This document shows positions 1-11,867 of a stretch of 64,000 nt of DNA, in pieces. The stretch lies in assembly GCA_023375785.1 (NCBI GenBank), contig SZWC01001561.1, positions 13,666 through 77,665 on the forward strand, written 5' to 3'. The position numbers were made by a program, and so were the translations under genes. Positions within the stretch are counted from its first letter, which is position 1; each line of letters starts with the position of its first letter. The notes under the pieces were generated by a model, which had not been told where the DNA came from, did no database searches, and saw only the letters and a list, made by a program, of their open reading frames with translations. The stretch is from Penium margaritaceum. Lineage: Eukaryota > Streptophyta > Zygnematophyceae > Desmidiales > Peniaceae.

Positions 1-112
1 CACACCACACCACACCACACCACAAACCACACCACACCACACACCACACACCACACCACACCACACCACAAACCACACCACACCACACCACACACCACAG
101 CACAACACAACA
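1..112. repeat. CACACC-type simple repeat
   Basis: Imperfect tandem CACAC/CCACA units with occasional AAACC insertions run from the window edge to about 112. The true left end lies outside the window. It does not match a canonical plant or animal telomere unit. Confidence 0.9.
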
Positions 113-565
113 TACAGCGCGAGACAAGACAAAACGGTGAGAGCACATAAGTAGTGGCATGGAGGAAAGGCACCTCTCTGCCATTGCGCAGTTTGAAACG
201 CCGTCGCATCTCGTTCTCCTCCTCCTGCTCTTCTGAAGGTGGCCAACGTCGTGCAGGGTTCACCTTGCGCCTCTCTGCCTGTGCTTGCTGTTGCTTTTGC
301 TGCTCCTGCAGTGCAGCAGACGTGTGCTGCTGTTGCTCGTTCTGCTCATCAGTCAATCTCTCCACCTCTCTGCCACCATCCTCCCACGAACTGTCGCTGC
401 TCAGTTCCACCCCTACGCCCCACAACGCCAGCCATGAATCTGTCCGTGCTGCAGACGCTGCTGCATCCTGCTGCTGTGATCGTCTGCTACTGGCCTGCCT
501 GCTCTCTGGCTCTGCTGTGGGGTATGGACCAGCACGGGGTGGGACACATGTGCATGCGTTCACAC
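113..565. other. Unassigned sequence, no supported gene
   Basis: Mixed-composition sequence with a CTG/TGC-rich stretch at about 285-345 that would give Cys/Ser/Leu runs in any frame. The only long open frame continues into the ACGC microsatellite and has no recognisable domain. I see no splice, promoter or RNA-gene signal. Confidence 0.5.
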
Positions 566-706
566 AACCCACGCACGCACGCATGCACGCACGCACGCAT
601 GCACGCACGCACGCATGCACACACGCATGCACGCACACGCGCACGCACACGCGCACGCACGCACGTACGCACACGCGCACGCACGCACGCACGCACGCGC
701 GCACGC

Positions 707-779
<73 letters not shown>

Positions 780-962
780 CACACACACGCACGCACGCAA
801 ACACACACACGCATGCACAAACCAACGCACGAACGCACGCATGCACACACGCACGCACACACGCACGCACGAACGCACGGACACACCCACGCATGCACGC
901 ACGCATGCACGCACGCATGCACACACGCACACGCGCACACACACGCACGCGCATCCACGCGT
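566..962. repeat. ACGC/CACGCA microsatellite
   Basis: About 400 bp of ACGC tetranucleotides mixed with ACAC, GCAT and GCGC variants; the purest part is about 705-780. Strict purine-pyrimidine alternation is kept over long stretches, which is a known Z-DNA-prone composition. The His/Thr/Arg/Ala open frames across it are low-complexity artefacts. Confidence 0.95.
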
Positions 963-1678
963 GCATGCACCCATGGGCGCCCGCACATACACAGACAGAC
1001 GGTTTTCAGGAGGGTCTAGCGGAAGGGCATGGCACAAGATCACACATGTCATGCCACAGCATGCACTGTTGAAGCAAAACATGATGGAGTGAAAACTGCA
1101 TGAAGCAGAACTGAAGAGAATGAAATGGAGTGACAAAAACCAAAGACATGAAATTACAGAGGATGATTTAACATAAAATGAAGAGCTACAAATCCAAGCA
1201 GAATGAAATAAGCCGAAACAAAATGACATGGAACTGCAAGGAAACAGCATTGAATGAATGAACCAAAGAAAAGAGGAAATGAAAAGATATGGATCTAAAC
1301 GAAACAAAGTGAAAAACAATGTTTCTAGAAAAGAAAAAGAAAGCAAAATGAAGAGACAGAGTGTGATGCAGGACGGCACGCTGCCTCCACTACACCCACG
1401 ACAGTTCAACTGTCGCACACAACCACACGCAGCATGCACAGACTCGGCATTGCATGCTCTTGCATGAGGAAACCAGTTGGCGTCCACAAACATCCAACGC
1501 CCGGCCCTGCAAGGCAGAGCACAGAAGGGACAATTCGCAACGATGGCAACAACCATGCTCAGGACCATCATCATGCACATGGCGGCCGCGATGCAGCGCA
1601 GCACAACACACGGTGGCCAAATCTCCGCTGACAGCAGTGAGGACAGCGGCCACAGATCATGAGGAGCACGTCATGGAA
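963..1678. other. Unassigned sequence with a purine-rich, ATGAAA-rich block
   Basis: From about 1083 to 1365 the plus strand is A/G-rich with irregular recurrences of AATGAAA and AAACAAA, suggesting an old degenerate repeat. From 1366 to 1678 it is GC-richer single-copy-looking DNA. Short open frames occur on both strands, but none shows a domain or exon structure I can defend. Confidence 0.45.
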
Positions 1679-1703
1679 GGGGGGGGGGGGGGGGGGGGGG
1701 GGG
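1679..1703 (+). repeat. Poly-G run of 25
   Basis: Twenty-five consecutive G residues. Length may be inaccurate because such runs are hard to sequence. Any frame crossing it gives a polyglycine or polyproline artefact. Confidence 0.95.
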
Positions 1704-2984
1704 CCGCACGTGGTTCAATGCGAGTGCCATCGGAGGGCGAAGCAGCACAAGCTCGGCAAGCAGTCTGCCTCGGCTGAGTGCGCCATGGCAACCCCTTGAG
1801 CAGGCTGTTTGCGCGGTCGATAGCAGCAGCCCCACAGCCGGTCGAGTAGGGACTGCACCGAGGTGGCGCTGGATGGGGACGGCCTTGCAGAAGTGCTGGT
1901 GCCTTCACAGCAATGGTAAAGCCTGAGGCACACTGTACGGCGTGCTGCTGTCCGTGCCGATGCCGCTGACAGGTCTGCCACTGCGCGGTTTGTGATGTGG
2001 TCTTCCTCGCAGTGGCTGGGTGGGTGCGGCCTCGGCTTAGGTGAAGCAGAAACGACTGCTGCTGCTTCTGCTGCTGCTGCGGGAGGAAGCGGTTGCAGCA
2101 CGTTCCCCTGGAGAGCTCCATTGTATTCTTTCCAGAATCTTCACCTTGTCAAGGTCAATCACATGACGTCGCGCGAGGCTGCAACCACACGACAGCGGCT
2201 GACGTCGCAGGCGTGAAGTGCCCCGAGTTGAGCAGCACCGCTTGCCGCTGCGCAACCCACCGGAGAGTGCAGCACAACCGACACGCGGGATGTCCGCCCG
2301 CCGTCGTGCGGCCGCGGCGACCAGTCCGGCCTCGTGCGCAGCTGGATGTGTACAACGTGAAGCTACTGCGGGTACGCCAAGCTCAAGCGCATGCGTAGCC
2401 GTAAGGTGGCTCAAGCTCAAGTACAAGCTCAAGCTCAAGCTCGAGCAGAAGCACACCAGTTGCAGGCAGCAGAGGCGGACGGTTGGTCGACGTAAGGTCG
2501 GCCCATTGCAGACGCGTGGCGTCTTCTTGACGCCGAAGAACGTGCTGCACATGAAAGCTTACTTGCACTGATGAACCGAGCATCTGTCATTTTCCCCCCT
2601 AGGTTATAACAGCGTGAGGTGGGGGGATGCCTCCTCACCCAGACAAGTTTGGGTGACGAACCCGACAGAAAGTGACTATAACTAGCTTTGAAACAGATAA
2701 AAGGAAAATTTTTGTTTCCATTTATGAAAATGAAATGGTTTCCATTCCCCCTCATGACCTAATTCATGTCTCATAGTTGTAAGCGTTGAGGAATGCGGTT
2801 CTCCACCAAGATGATCCCAGGGCTATATTTTTATGTTATTCTTATGTTCCAATCCAATCAGGTGAAAAAATGAAATTAAATTGGAATCATTAAACTTTCA
2901 TTCAAGAAAAATTTTTCATGTTTGTTGATTCCATGGCCTCTTATGTTATCTATAGCAGCCAAGTTCACACACAGTAGTAGTAAG
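1704..2984. other. Unassigned sequence between poly-G and the 10-bp satellite
   Basis: The stretch 1704-2570 is GC-rich with overlapping open frames on both strands; none has a recognisable domain. From 2571 to 2984 it becomes AT-richer and has no long frame. A genic remnant cannot be excluded. The 10-bp satellite starts after about 2984. Confidence 0.45.
2409..2444 (+). repeat. GCTCAA hexamer microsatellite
   Basis: About six units of GCTCAA, with one GTACAA variant and a terminal GCTCGA. It is short and isolated. Confidence 0.85.
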
Positions 2985-3771
2985 TTGAAAAGAGTTGTAC
3001 GGAGTTGTAGCGGTTTGTACAGAGTATTTCAGAGTTTTTATGAGTTTTGTGAAGCGGTACTAAGTTTTACCGAGTTGTACGAAGTTGTACGGAGTTGTAC
3101 AGAGCTAAATAGAATCAAACGGAGTTGTAGCGATTTGTGCGGAGTTGTACTAAGATATACACAGTTGTACGGAGTTGTACGGAGTTGAAAGGAATTTTGT
3201 GGAGTTTTACGGAGTTGTCGTGAGTTGTAGCAAGTTGTAGCAAGTTGTAGCCAGTTGTAACGAGTTGTACGGAGTTCTACAAAGTTATATGCAGTTGTAC
3301 AAAGCTAAATTGAGTATAATCAAGTTGTACGGAAATGTAAAAATTTGTTTGGAGTATTACGGAGTTTTATGGAGTTTTACAGAGTTGGACGAAGTTAAAC
3401 AAAGTTGTACGGAGTTGTACAAAGTTGTAGCGGATTGTACGGAGTTGAACGTAATTGTATGGAGGCGTACGAATCCGTACGGAATTGTAAAGAGTTGTAA
3501 AGAGTTATACAAATTTGTATGAATTTTGACAGAGTTGTACGGAGGTGTAGCGAGTTGTACAGAGATGTACGGAGTTCAAGAGAGATGTACAACATTGCAG
3601 TTATTTTTTCACAGTTGTATGGAGTTGTACAAAGTTGAACGAAGTTATACTGATTTGTACGCAGTTGTACACATTTGTACAAAGTTGTACAAATTTGTAC
3701 GAAGCTCTATAGAGTTCTACGGAGTTGTAGCAATTTGTACGAAGTTGTACGGAGTTGAACAGAGTTGCACA
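2985..3771 (+). repeat. 10-bp satellite, first block (GAGTTGTACG on plus strand)
   Basis: Tandem decanucleotide units of the form GAGTTGTACG with frequent single-base variants (ACAGA, ACAAA, TAGCG endings). A 10-bp unit cycles all three frames through one 30-bp permutation, so every plus frame reads the same decapeptide ELYGVVRSCT and every minus frame reads YNSVQLRTTP, with no stop except in TAG-containing variants. All open frames here are therefore treated as artefacts. The block stops at a MITE. Confidence 0.95.
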
Positions 3772-4237
3772 TACCGTATTGGCACTCAAATTCCTTCACT
3801 TTCTAGAATGCATTTCAGTGCTTTTCATATTCACTTGGCCGCCCAAGTGGGTTACATGAATAATTAATGCTTGTCATATTCACCCATGGCTCCGCACTCA
3901 ACCCTGCGACCTCTCTAGTCAAGCACCAAAATCCAAAGTATGGCTGGGAAATCTCAGTCGGCCGTTGGATCGACCATTGCTGGAGACTCGAGAGGCTTCA
4001 AGAGTGCACAAGGCCGGGTTGGCACCTGAACCTCACAGAATTTCCTCCACACACCTTCGAGGTCGACATTTTATGAACCTGGCGACAACAGGTTTTTCCA
4101 CGAACCTGGGTGAGGGAGAAAACTTTGGGGTTTACAGAAATGTAGGATTAACTCCCATAAACAGGTAAAAATCAAACATAGAACACAAGGGCGAACTGAA
4201 AAAAATATTTTATACGAATTGGAGTGCTAGTACGGTA
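3772..4237 (+). mobile_element. TA-flanked MITE (non-autonomous DNA transposon), copy 1
   Basis: Unique sequence interrupts the 10-bp satellite. Its ends are inverted repeats of about 20 bp: CCGTATTGGCACTCAAATTC on the left, and on the right the complement of CCGTACTAGCACTCCAATTC. A TA dinucleotide flanks each end (3772-3773 and 4236-4237). Removing the element with one TA leaves GTTGCACATA-GTTGTACAAA, an in-phase pair of satellite units, so this looks like a clean insertion with a TA target duplication. The interior (462 bp) has no transposase. A second copy at 59822-60315 shares the interior and the ends. TA duplication is typical of Tc1/mariner-type transposases, which is the likely but unproven source of mobilisation. 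Confidence 0.85.
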
Positions 4238-5235
4238 GTTGTACAAATTTCTACTAAGTTCTACAGAGTTGTACGGAATTCTACGAAGTTGTATGAAGTT
4301 GTACCGATTTGTACATGGTTGTACAACGTTCTAATGAGTTGTAGTGAGTCGTTGCGAGTTGCAGCGAGTTGTACAGAGTTGTACAGAGTTTGACGGAGTT
4401 GTACAAAATTGTATAGAGTTGTACGGAGTCGTATGGAGTTGTAGCAGGTTGTGGGGAGTTGTACGGAGTCATATGCAATTGTACGGAGTTACATGGAGTT
4501 GAACGGAGTTGTACAGATTTGTAGCGAGTTAGAAATCTTTTCGGAGTAGAATGGCGTTGCACGGAGTCGTATGGAGTTGTAGGAAGTTGTACGGATTTGT
4601 ACCGATTTGTAGAGAGTTATACAGAGTTGTACAAAGTTGTACGGTGTTCATCAGAGTTGTACATAGTTGTAGGAATTTGTGCAGAGGTGTACCATGTTGT
4701 ACGGAGTTGTACAGAGTTGTACTGAGTTGTACGAAGTTGTACAAAGTTGTAAGAAACTGTATGCAGTTGTACGGAGTTGTTCAGAGCTGTACGGAGCTGT
4801 ACAAACTTGTAGCGATTTTTGTGGAGTTGCACAGAGTTCGACGGAGTTGTTTAGAGTTGTACAACATTTTCAGGAGGTGTACGGAGTTGTACGAAGTTGT
4901 ACGGAGTTGTAGCGACTTGTAGCGAGTTGCAGCAAGTTACACAGAGTTGTACGTAGTTGTATGGACTTTTACCAAGTTGGAAGGAGTTGTACGGGGTCGT
5001 AGGGAGTCGTACAGAGTTGTAGGTAGTTTTACGGAGTTGTATGGAGATGTACGGATTTGTTCAAAGTTGTACGGAGTAGTACGTAGTTGTACGCAGTTGT
5101 ACAGAGTTGCATAGAACTTTACGGACTTGTAACAAGTTATAGAAATATTGTACGGAGTTGTATGGAGTTGTACGAAGTTTTATGGAGTTGTACAGGGTTG
5201 TATGGAGCTGTATGGAGTTAGACGGTACTGTACGA

Positions 5236-5450
5236 AGCTGTACGGAGTTGCATGGATTTGTCCAGAGTTGTACGGAGTTGTGGCGATTTGTATAGAGTAG
5301 TACAGTGTTGTACAGAGTTGTACGGAGTTGTACAGGGTTGTATGGAGCTGTACGGAGTTGCATGGATTTGTCCAGAGTTGTACGGAGTTGTGGCGATTTG
5401 TATAGAGTAGTACAGTGTTGTACAGAGTTGTACGGAGTTGTACAGAGTTG
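5236..5450 (+). repeat. 110-bp tandem duplication inside the 10-bp satellite
   Basis: Two adjacent near-identical copies (5236-5345 and 5346-5450), recognised by the shared rare words GCATGGATTTGTCC and GTGGCGATTTG, offset by 110 bp (eleven units). Confidence 0.85.
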
Positions 5451-8320
5451 TGTGGATTTTTACAATGTTGTAGCGAGTTGTAGCGAGTTGAAGTGATTTG
5501 CTGCGAGTTGTAGCGAGTTGTTGCAAGTTTTAGTGAGTTGTAGTGATTTGTACGGAGTTGTACAAAGTCATACGGAGTTAAACAGAGTTATAAAGAGTTG
5601 TATGGAGTTGTACGGAGTTTTGCGAAAACATAGCAAGTTGTACAGAGTTGTACGGAGTTGTACATAGTTGTACGTAGTTGTATGGATTTGTACAGAGTTG
5701 TACAGCGTTGTACGCATTTTTATGGAGTTGTAGCAAATTGTAGAGAGTTGGATGTAGTTGTAAGGAGCTGTACAGTTTTGTACGGAGTTGTAAGTAGTTG
5801 AACAGAGTTATGCGGGGTTGTACGGAGTTGTACGGAGTTTTATGGAGTTGTACGGAGTTTTATGGAGTTGTACGCAGTTTGACGGAGTTGGACAGAGTTG
5901 TAGCAATTTGTACAAAGTTGTATGGAGGTGTACGCAATTGTATGAGTTGTACGGAGCTGTATGGAGTTGTAGAGAGCTTTATAGAGTAGTCGCAATGTAT
6001 ACAAGGTTTAACGGAATAGTACGGAGTTGTACGCTGTTGAATTGATTTGTACGGATTCATACGACGTTTTACGCAGTTTTACAAAGCTGTACAGTGTTGT
6101 ACTGAGTTGTAGCAATCTGTACGGTGTTGTGCGTAGTTGTACAGGGGTTTACGGAGTTGTACGGAGTTGTACGGAATTGGACAGAGTTGTACAGAGTTTT
6201 ATGGAGTTGTATGCAGTTGAACACGGTTGTACGGATTTGTAGCGAGTCGTAGGGAGTTGTAGCAAGTTGTACAGAGATACATGGGGATACATGGAGTTGG
6301 ACAGAGTTGTACGGGGTTGTACAGAGTTATACCTAGTTGTACAGACTTGTACAGAGTCGTATGGAGATGTAGGGAGGTGTAGGGAGATGTAGGGAGTTTT
6401 ACAGAGTTGTACGGAGTTGTATGGAGTTGTATGGAGTTGTACGGTGTTATGTGTTAACGTAGTGGTACAGATTTGTAGCAAGTTAAAGAAAAACTTTGCA
6501 GAGTAGTGTGGAGTTGTATTGAGTCGTATGGAGTTCTAGGAAGTTGTACGGATTTGTACGTATTTGTACAAAGTTATAGGGAGTTGTACAATGTTTATTG
6601 GAATTGTGCGGAGTTGTTGCAATTTTTACAGAGTTGTAGCAAGTTGTACGTCATTATATAGAGTTGTAATGAGTTGAATGGAGTTGTAAAACATTTTTTG
6701 GAGTTGTTCAGAGTGGTACACAACGGTACGGAGCTGTACGGAGTTGTAGCAATGTGTACCGAGTTGTAGGGAGATGAGCGGAGGTCTACAGAGTTGTACG
6801 GAGTTGTATGGAACAATAGAAAGTTTTAGCGAGTAGAAGCGAGTTGTGCGGCGTTTTACGGAGTTGTACGGAGGTCTATGGAGTTGAACGGAGTTGGACA
6901 GAGTTTTCCGGACTTGTAGAGAGCTATACGGAGTTGTACGGATCTATACAGAGCCGTAGGGAGTTCTCCAGAGTTGTAGGTAGTTGTACATAGTTGTATG
7001 GAGTTGTACAGGGTTTTACGGAGGTGTAAGGAGTAGTCCATACTTGTACGGAGTTAAACAGAGTTGTATGGAGTTATACATTTTTGTCGCAAGTTGTAAA
7101 AAACACTTTACGGAGTTGTATGGAGCTGTACGGAGTTTAATGGAGTTGTACACAATTGCATGGATCTGTACATAGTTGGACGGTGTTGTACGGATTTGTA
7201 CGGAGTTGAACAGAGTTCTATAGAGTTTTACGGAGCTGTAGCAGTTTTGACCGAGTAGTACAGAGTTGTATGGAGTTGTACGGAGCTGTACTGAGTTGTA
7301 CCGAGTTGTACAAAGTTGTACAAAGCTTGACGGAATTGTACGGAGTTGTATGGAGCCATTCAAAGCTCTACGAAACACTAGCGATTTGTACATAGTTGTA
7401 CGTAGATGTACAGAGTTGTACGGATTTGAATGGAGTTGTACAGAGTTTTTGCAAGTTCTAGCAAGTTGTAGCGAGTGCATCGAGTTGCATGGAGTTGTAT
7501 GGAAATGTAGCAAGTTGTACGGATTTGTACGGAGTTGTACAGAGTTGTACGGAGTTGTAGAGAGTTGGACAAAGTTTGTCACATTTTTACGGATTTCTAT
7601 GGAATGGTACAGAGCTGTAGCAAATTGCACAGAGTTGCATGGAGTTGTACGGAGCTGTAGAGATCAGTACGGAGTTGTAACGAGTTGTACAGAGTTATAT
7701 GGAGTGGTACGGAATTGAACGGAGCTGTACCGAGTTGTACAGAGTTGTACAGAGTTATACAGATTTGTACGGAGTTGTACAAAGTTGAAGTGCATTTGAC
7801 AGAGTTATAAGGAGTTGTACCGAGTTGTCCAAAGTTGTACCGAGAAATGCAGAGTTGTACAAAGTTGCACAAATTTGTACGGATTTATACAAAGTTGTAC
7901 ATAGTTGTGCGGAGTTGTACCTATTTGTGCAGAGCTGTACGGAGTTTTATTGACTTGTATGGAGGTGTACGGAAATGTATGGAGTTGTACGGAGTTGTAC
8001 ACGGTTGTACGGAGTTGTAGCGCGTTGTAGCAAGTTGTAGCGAGTTTCAGTGATTTGTAGCAAGTTGTATGAATTTGTACTGAGTTGTACGGAGCTGTAT
8101 AGCTCTACAGAGTTGGACGGAGTTGTACAGTGATGTACGGAGTTTTAGGGAGTTGAGGAAGTTGTAGGGAGTTGTACGTAGTTGTACAGAGTTGTATGGA
8201 GTTTTACCGAGTTGTACGGAGGTGTCTGAATGTGTAGAGAGTTGTTCAGAGTTGTATGGAAGTGTACAAAGTCACTCGGATTTGTATGGAATTTTAGTAA
8301 TTTGTACCGCATTGTGCCAA

Positions 8321-8500
8321 GTTGTACGGAGTTGTACAGAGTTGTATTAAGTTATACGGGGTTGTACGGAGCTGTACGGAGCTGTACGGAGTTATAGCAA
8401 TTTTTACGGAGTTGTACGGAGTTGTACAGAGTTGTATTAAGTTATACGGGGTTGTACGGAGCTGTACGGAGCTGTACGGAGTTATAGCAATTTTTACGGA
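8321..8500 (+). repeat. 90-bp exact tandem duplication inside the 10-bp satellite
   Basis: 8321-8410 and 8411-8500 read identically, including the rare GTATTAAGTTATACGGGG and AGCAATTTTTAC words. The offset is nine units. Confidence 0.92.
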
Positions 8501-9610
8501 GTTGTACGGAGTTATACGGCGTTGTACCGAGTTGTACAGAGGTGTAAAAACTTGTACTGAGTTGTACAGAGTTGTAGGGAGTTGTAGCGAGTTGTAGCAA
8601 TTTGTAAGGAGTTGTACGGAGTTGTATGGAGTTGTATGGAGTTGTACGGAGTTGGATGGAGTTGTAAAGAGTTGAACAGAGTCATACGGAGTTGTACAGA
8701 GCTGTACGGAGTCGTAGGCAGTCGTACGAAGTTGTATGGAGTTGTATGGTAGTTGTACGGAGTTGGATGGAGTTGTACAGAGTTTGATGGAGGTGTAAGG
8801 AGTAGTACATAGTTGTAAAGAGATGTACAGAGTCGTACAGGGTTGTACTAAATTGTAGCAAGTTGTAGAAACATTGTACGCAGTTGTATGGAGATGAACG
8901 GATTTCCATGGAACCGTACAGAGTTGTACAGAGCTGTACGGAGTTGGAAAATATTGTACGAAGTTGTACGAAGTCTTACAGCGTTGCACAGAGTTGTACA
9001 GAGTTGTACGGAGTTGTAGACATTTGTACAAAGGATTACATAGTTTTAGAGAGTTGTACAGAGTTATTTGGAGTTGCAAGATGTTGTTCGGAGTTGTACG
9101 GAATTGTAAGGAGTTTTATGGAGTTGTAGCCAGTTGTGACGAGTTGTAGAGATTTGTAGCAAGTTGTAAGGAGTTTTACGAAGTTACATGGATTTGTAAG
9201 TAATTGTACAGAGATGGATGGAAGTGTACGATGTTGTACAGAAATGTAGCAAGTTGTACGGAGTTTTGCAGAGTGGTACGGAGTTGTATAGAGATGTACA
9301 AAGTTGTACAGAGTTGTGGGGAGTTGGATGGATTTGTAGCAAATTCTACAGAGTTTTCCGTAGTTGTACATAGCTGTACAGATCCGTACGGAATTGTGAG
9401 GAGTTGCACAGAGCTATACAGAGTTGTATGGAGTAGTATGGATGTGTACGGAGTTGTACAGAGTTTTACGGAGTTGTACAGAGTTGTAGCGAGTTGTACG
9501 GAGTTGTATGGAGATGAACGTAGTTTTAGAGGGTTGTACGGAGTTGTAAGGAGTTGTACATAGTTGTCCGGAGTTGTACAAAGTGGTACAGATTTGTAGT
9601 GATTTTCACA

Positions 9611-9828
9611 GAGTTGTACAGAGTTATACGGAGTTGTACAGCGGGTTTTGGAGTTGTATTAAGTTGAACAGAGTTGTACAGAGTTGTATTGAGTTATACA
9701 GAGTTGTACGGAGTTGTACAGAGTTGTACAGAGTTATACGGAGTTGTACAGCGGGTTTTGGAGTTGTATTAAGTTGAACAGAGTTGTACAGAGTTGTATT
9801 GAGTTATACAGAGTTGTACGGAGTTGTA
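9611..9828 (+). repeat. 110-bp tandem duplication inside the 10-bp satellite
   Basis: 9611-9720 is repeated at 9721-9828, marked by the rare word GCGGGTTTTG at 9641 and 9751. Confidence 0.92.
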
Positions 9829-10038
9829 GCAATTTGTGATGAGTGGTTCGGAGTGGAACGGAGTTGTACATGTCTGTACGGTATTGTATAGAGATTCAAA
9901 GAATTGTACAGTGTTGTATGGAGTTGTACGGAGTTGTAGCAATTTGTGATGAGTGGTTCGGAGTGGAACGGAGTTGTACATGTCTGTACGGTATTGTATA
10001 GAGATTCAAAGAATTGTACAGTGTTGTATGGAGTTGTA
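9811..10038 (+). repeat. Second, adjoining 110-bp tandem duplication
   Basis: 9811-9920 is repeated from 9921, marked by GAGTGGTTCGGAGTGGAACG at 9841 and 9951. It directly abuts the previous duplication and has the same 110-bp offset. Confidence 0.92.
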
Positions 10039-10410
10039 CGGAGTTGTAGCGAGTCGTACGGAGGTCTATGGAGTTGTACTAGGTTGTACGGACTTGTACA
10101 GAGTTGTACAGAGTTGTACAGAGTTGTACAGAGTTCTACGGTGTCGTACGGAGCTGTATGCGGTTGTAGAAAATTTCAGAGTTGTACAGAGCTGTAATGG
10201 GTTGTACAAGGTTGTTCGGAGCTGTATGGAGCTGTACGGAGCTGAACAGAGTTGAAAGAAGTTGTAGCAATTTGTATGGAGTTGTACAAACTTGTATCAA
10301 AGATGTACGGAATTGTATAGAGTTGTACGGAGTTGTAGTGAGTCATACAGAGTTGTAGGGAGTTGTACGTAGTTGCACAGAGTTTATCATGGTTTTACGG
10401 AGCTGTATGT

Positions 10411-10680
10411 TCAGTAAAAAGCATGTAAAAAAAACAAATGATAAACTAAATGGTAAAAACCAAATGGTAAGAAAAAACATTAAAAAAATCCAGGTAAAAC
10501 CAAATGGTTAAATTCAAGTAGTATAAACCAAACAATAAAAACCAAAAAGTTAAAACCAAACTTTGAAATGAAAATATTATGAACAAGATAGCAAAAAACA
10601 AATTCTTCAAAACAAAAAAGTAGAAACCAAATAGTAAATTCGAAATTGTGAAAACAAAATAGTAAAAAACAAATGGGAAA
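10411..10680 (+). repeat. A-rich minisatellite-like block interrupting the 10-bp satellite
   Basis: An A-rich plus strand with irregular recurrences of AAACCAAATGGTA, AAACCAAATAGTA and related words of about 11-13 bp. No inverted ends or target duplication are evident. The 10-bp satellite resumes at about 10681. Confidence 0.75.
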
Positions 10681-11357
10681 GAGTTGAATGGAGTTTCATG
10701 GAGTTGTACTGGGTTGTATGGATTTGTAGCAAGTTGTAGGAAGATTATACGTCATTGTATGGAATTGAACAGAGTTTTATGGAGTTGTACGGAGTCAGAC
10801 GGAACTGTACGGAGTTGTACGGAGTTGTTGCACTTCTTACACAGTTGTACAGAGTTGTACGGAGTTTTACAAAGTTGTACTGCGTTGTACAAAGTTGTAT
10901 GGAGTTTCACAAAGTTGTATGTAGTTGTAGAAGTTGCAAAGAGTTGCAAAGAGTTGTAGCAGTTTTTATGGAGTTGTACGGTGTTGTAAGGAGTTTTACA
11001 GAGTTGTACAGAGTTGTACGGCATTGAACAAAGTTGTACGGAGATGTACAGAGTTGTACGGAGTTGTACGGAGTTCTATGGAATTGTACAGAGTTGTACG
11101 GAGTTGTATGGAGTTGTACGGAGTTGTACAGGGTTGTACGGAGGTGTAACGATTTGTAGCGAGTCGTATCAAGTTGTAGCAATTTGTATGGATTGCGCGG
11201 AGTTGTATGGAGTTGTACGGCATTAGACAGAGTTGTACAGAGTCCTACAGAGTCGCAGGGAGTCGTAAGGATTTGTAGGGATTTGTTCGGCATTGTACGG
11301 AGTTGTACGGAGTTGTACAAAGTTGGAAGGCTTTGTACAAAGTTATATGGAGCTGAA

Positions 11358-11617
11358 TGGAGTTGTACAGATTTGTAGCAAGTTAAGGAAAACTTTTACG
11401 GAGTAGTATGGAGTTGTACAGAGTCGTATGGAGTTGTAGGGAGTTATGCCGAATTCTAAAGAGTTGTACAGAGTTGTACAGAGTTGCATGGAGTTGTACA
11501 GATTTGTAGCAAGTTAAGGAAAACTTTTACGGAGTAGTATGGAGTTGTACAGAGTCGTATGGAGTTGTAGGGAGTTATGCCGAATTCTAAAGAGTTGTAC
11601 AGAGTTGTACAGAGTTG
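11358..11617 (+). repeat. 131-bp tandem duplication inside the 10-bp satellite
   Basis: 11358-11488 is repeated from 11489, marked by AGTTAAGGAAAACTTTTACG and GTTATGCCGAATTCTAAAG. The offset is 131 bp, one base off an exact multiple of ten. Confidence 0.9.
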
Positions 11618-11867
11618 CACGGAGTTGTACAGAGTTATTTGGATTTGTACAAAGTTATAGCAGTTTATAATAGTTTAACCGAGTTGTACGGATTTGTACA
11701 GAGTTGTATGGATTGTAAAGAGCTGTAAGAAATTGTATGGAGTTGTACGAAGTTGTACGAAGCTGTACAGAGCTGTACAAAGATGCAATGATTTGTACAG
11801 AGTTGAACAAAGTTGTACGGAGTTGTACAACATTGTACGGAGTTGTAGAGAGTTGTACAAAGTTGTA

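Larger units (their letters stand above)
4238..10410 (+). repeat. 10-bp satellite, second block (plus orientation)
   Basis: Continuation of the GAGTTGTACG array after the MITE. Local clusters of the TAGC variant (GAGTTGTAGC), for example at about 5465-5550 and 8000-8060, introduce stops and break up the artefactual frames. Several exact segmental duplications lie inside it and are listed separately. Confidence 0.95.

Noticed and set aside
1-112. Possible telomere at the window start
   Set aside because: The CACACC repeats do not fit a standard telomere unit and nothing shows that the window begins at a chromosome end.
154-1092. A 312-residue frame rich in His, Thr, Ala and Arg
   Set aside because: Most of it is the ACGC microsatellite, and equivalent frames exist on the other strand. 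No domain or start signal is convincing.
2037-2552. A 171-residue minus-strand frame in GC-rich DNA
   Set aside because: It overlaps several equally long frames on both strands, includes a microsatellite, and shows no recognisable domain.
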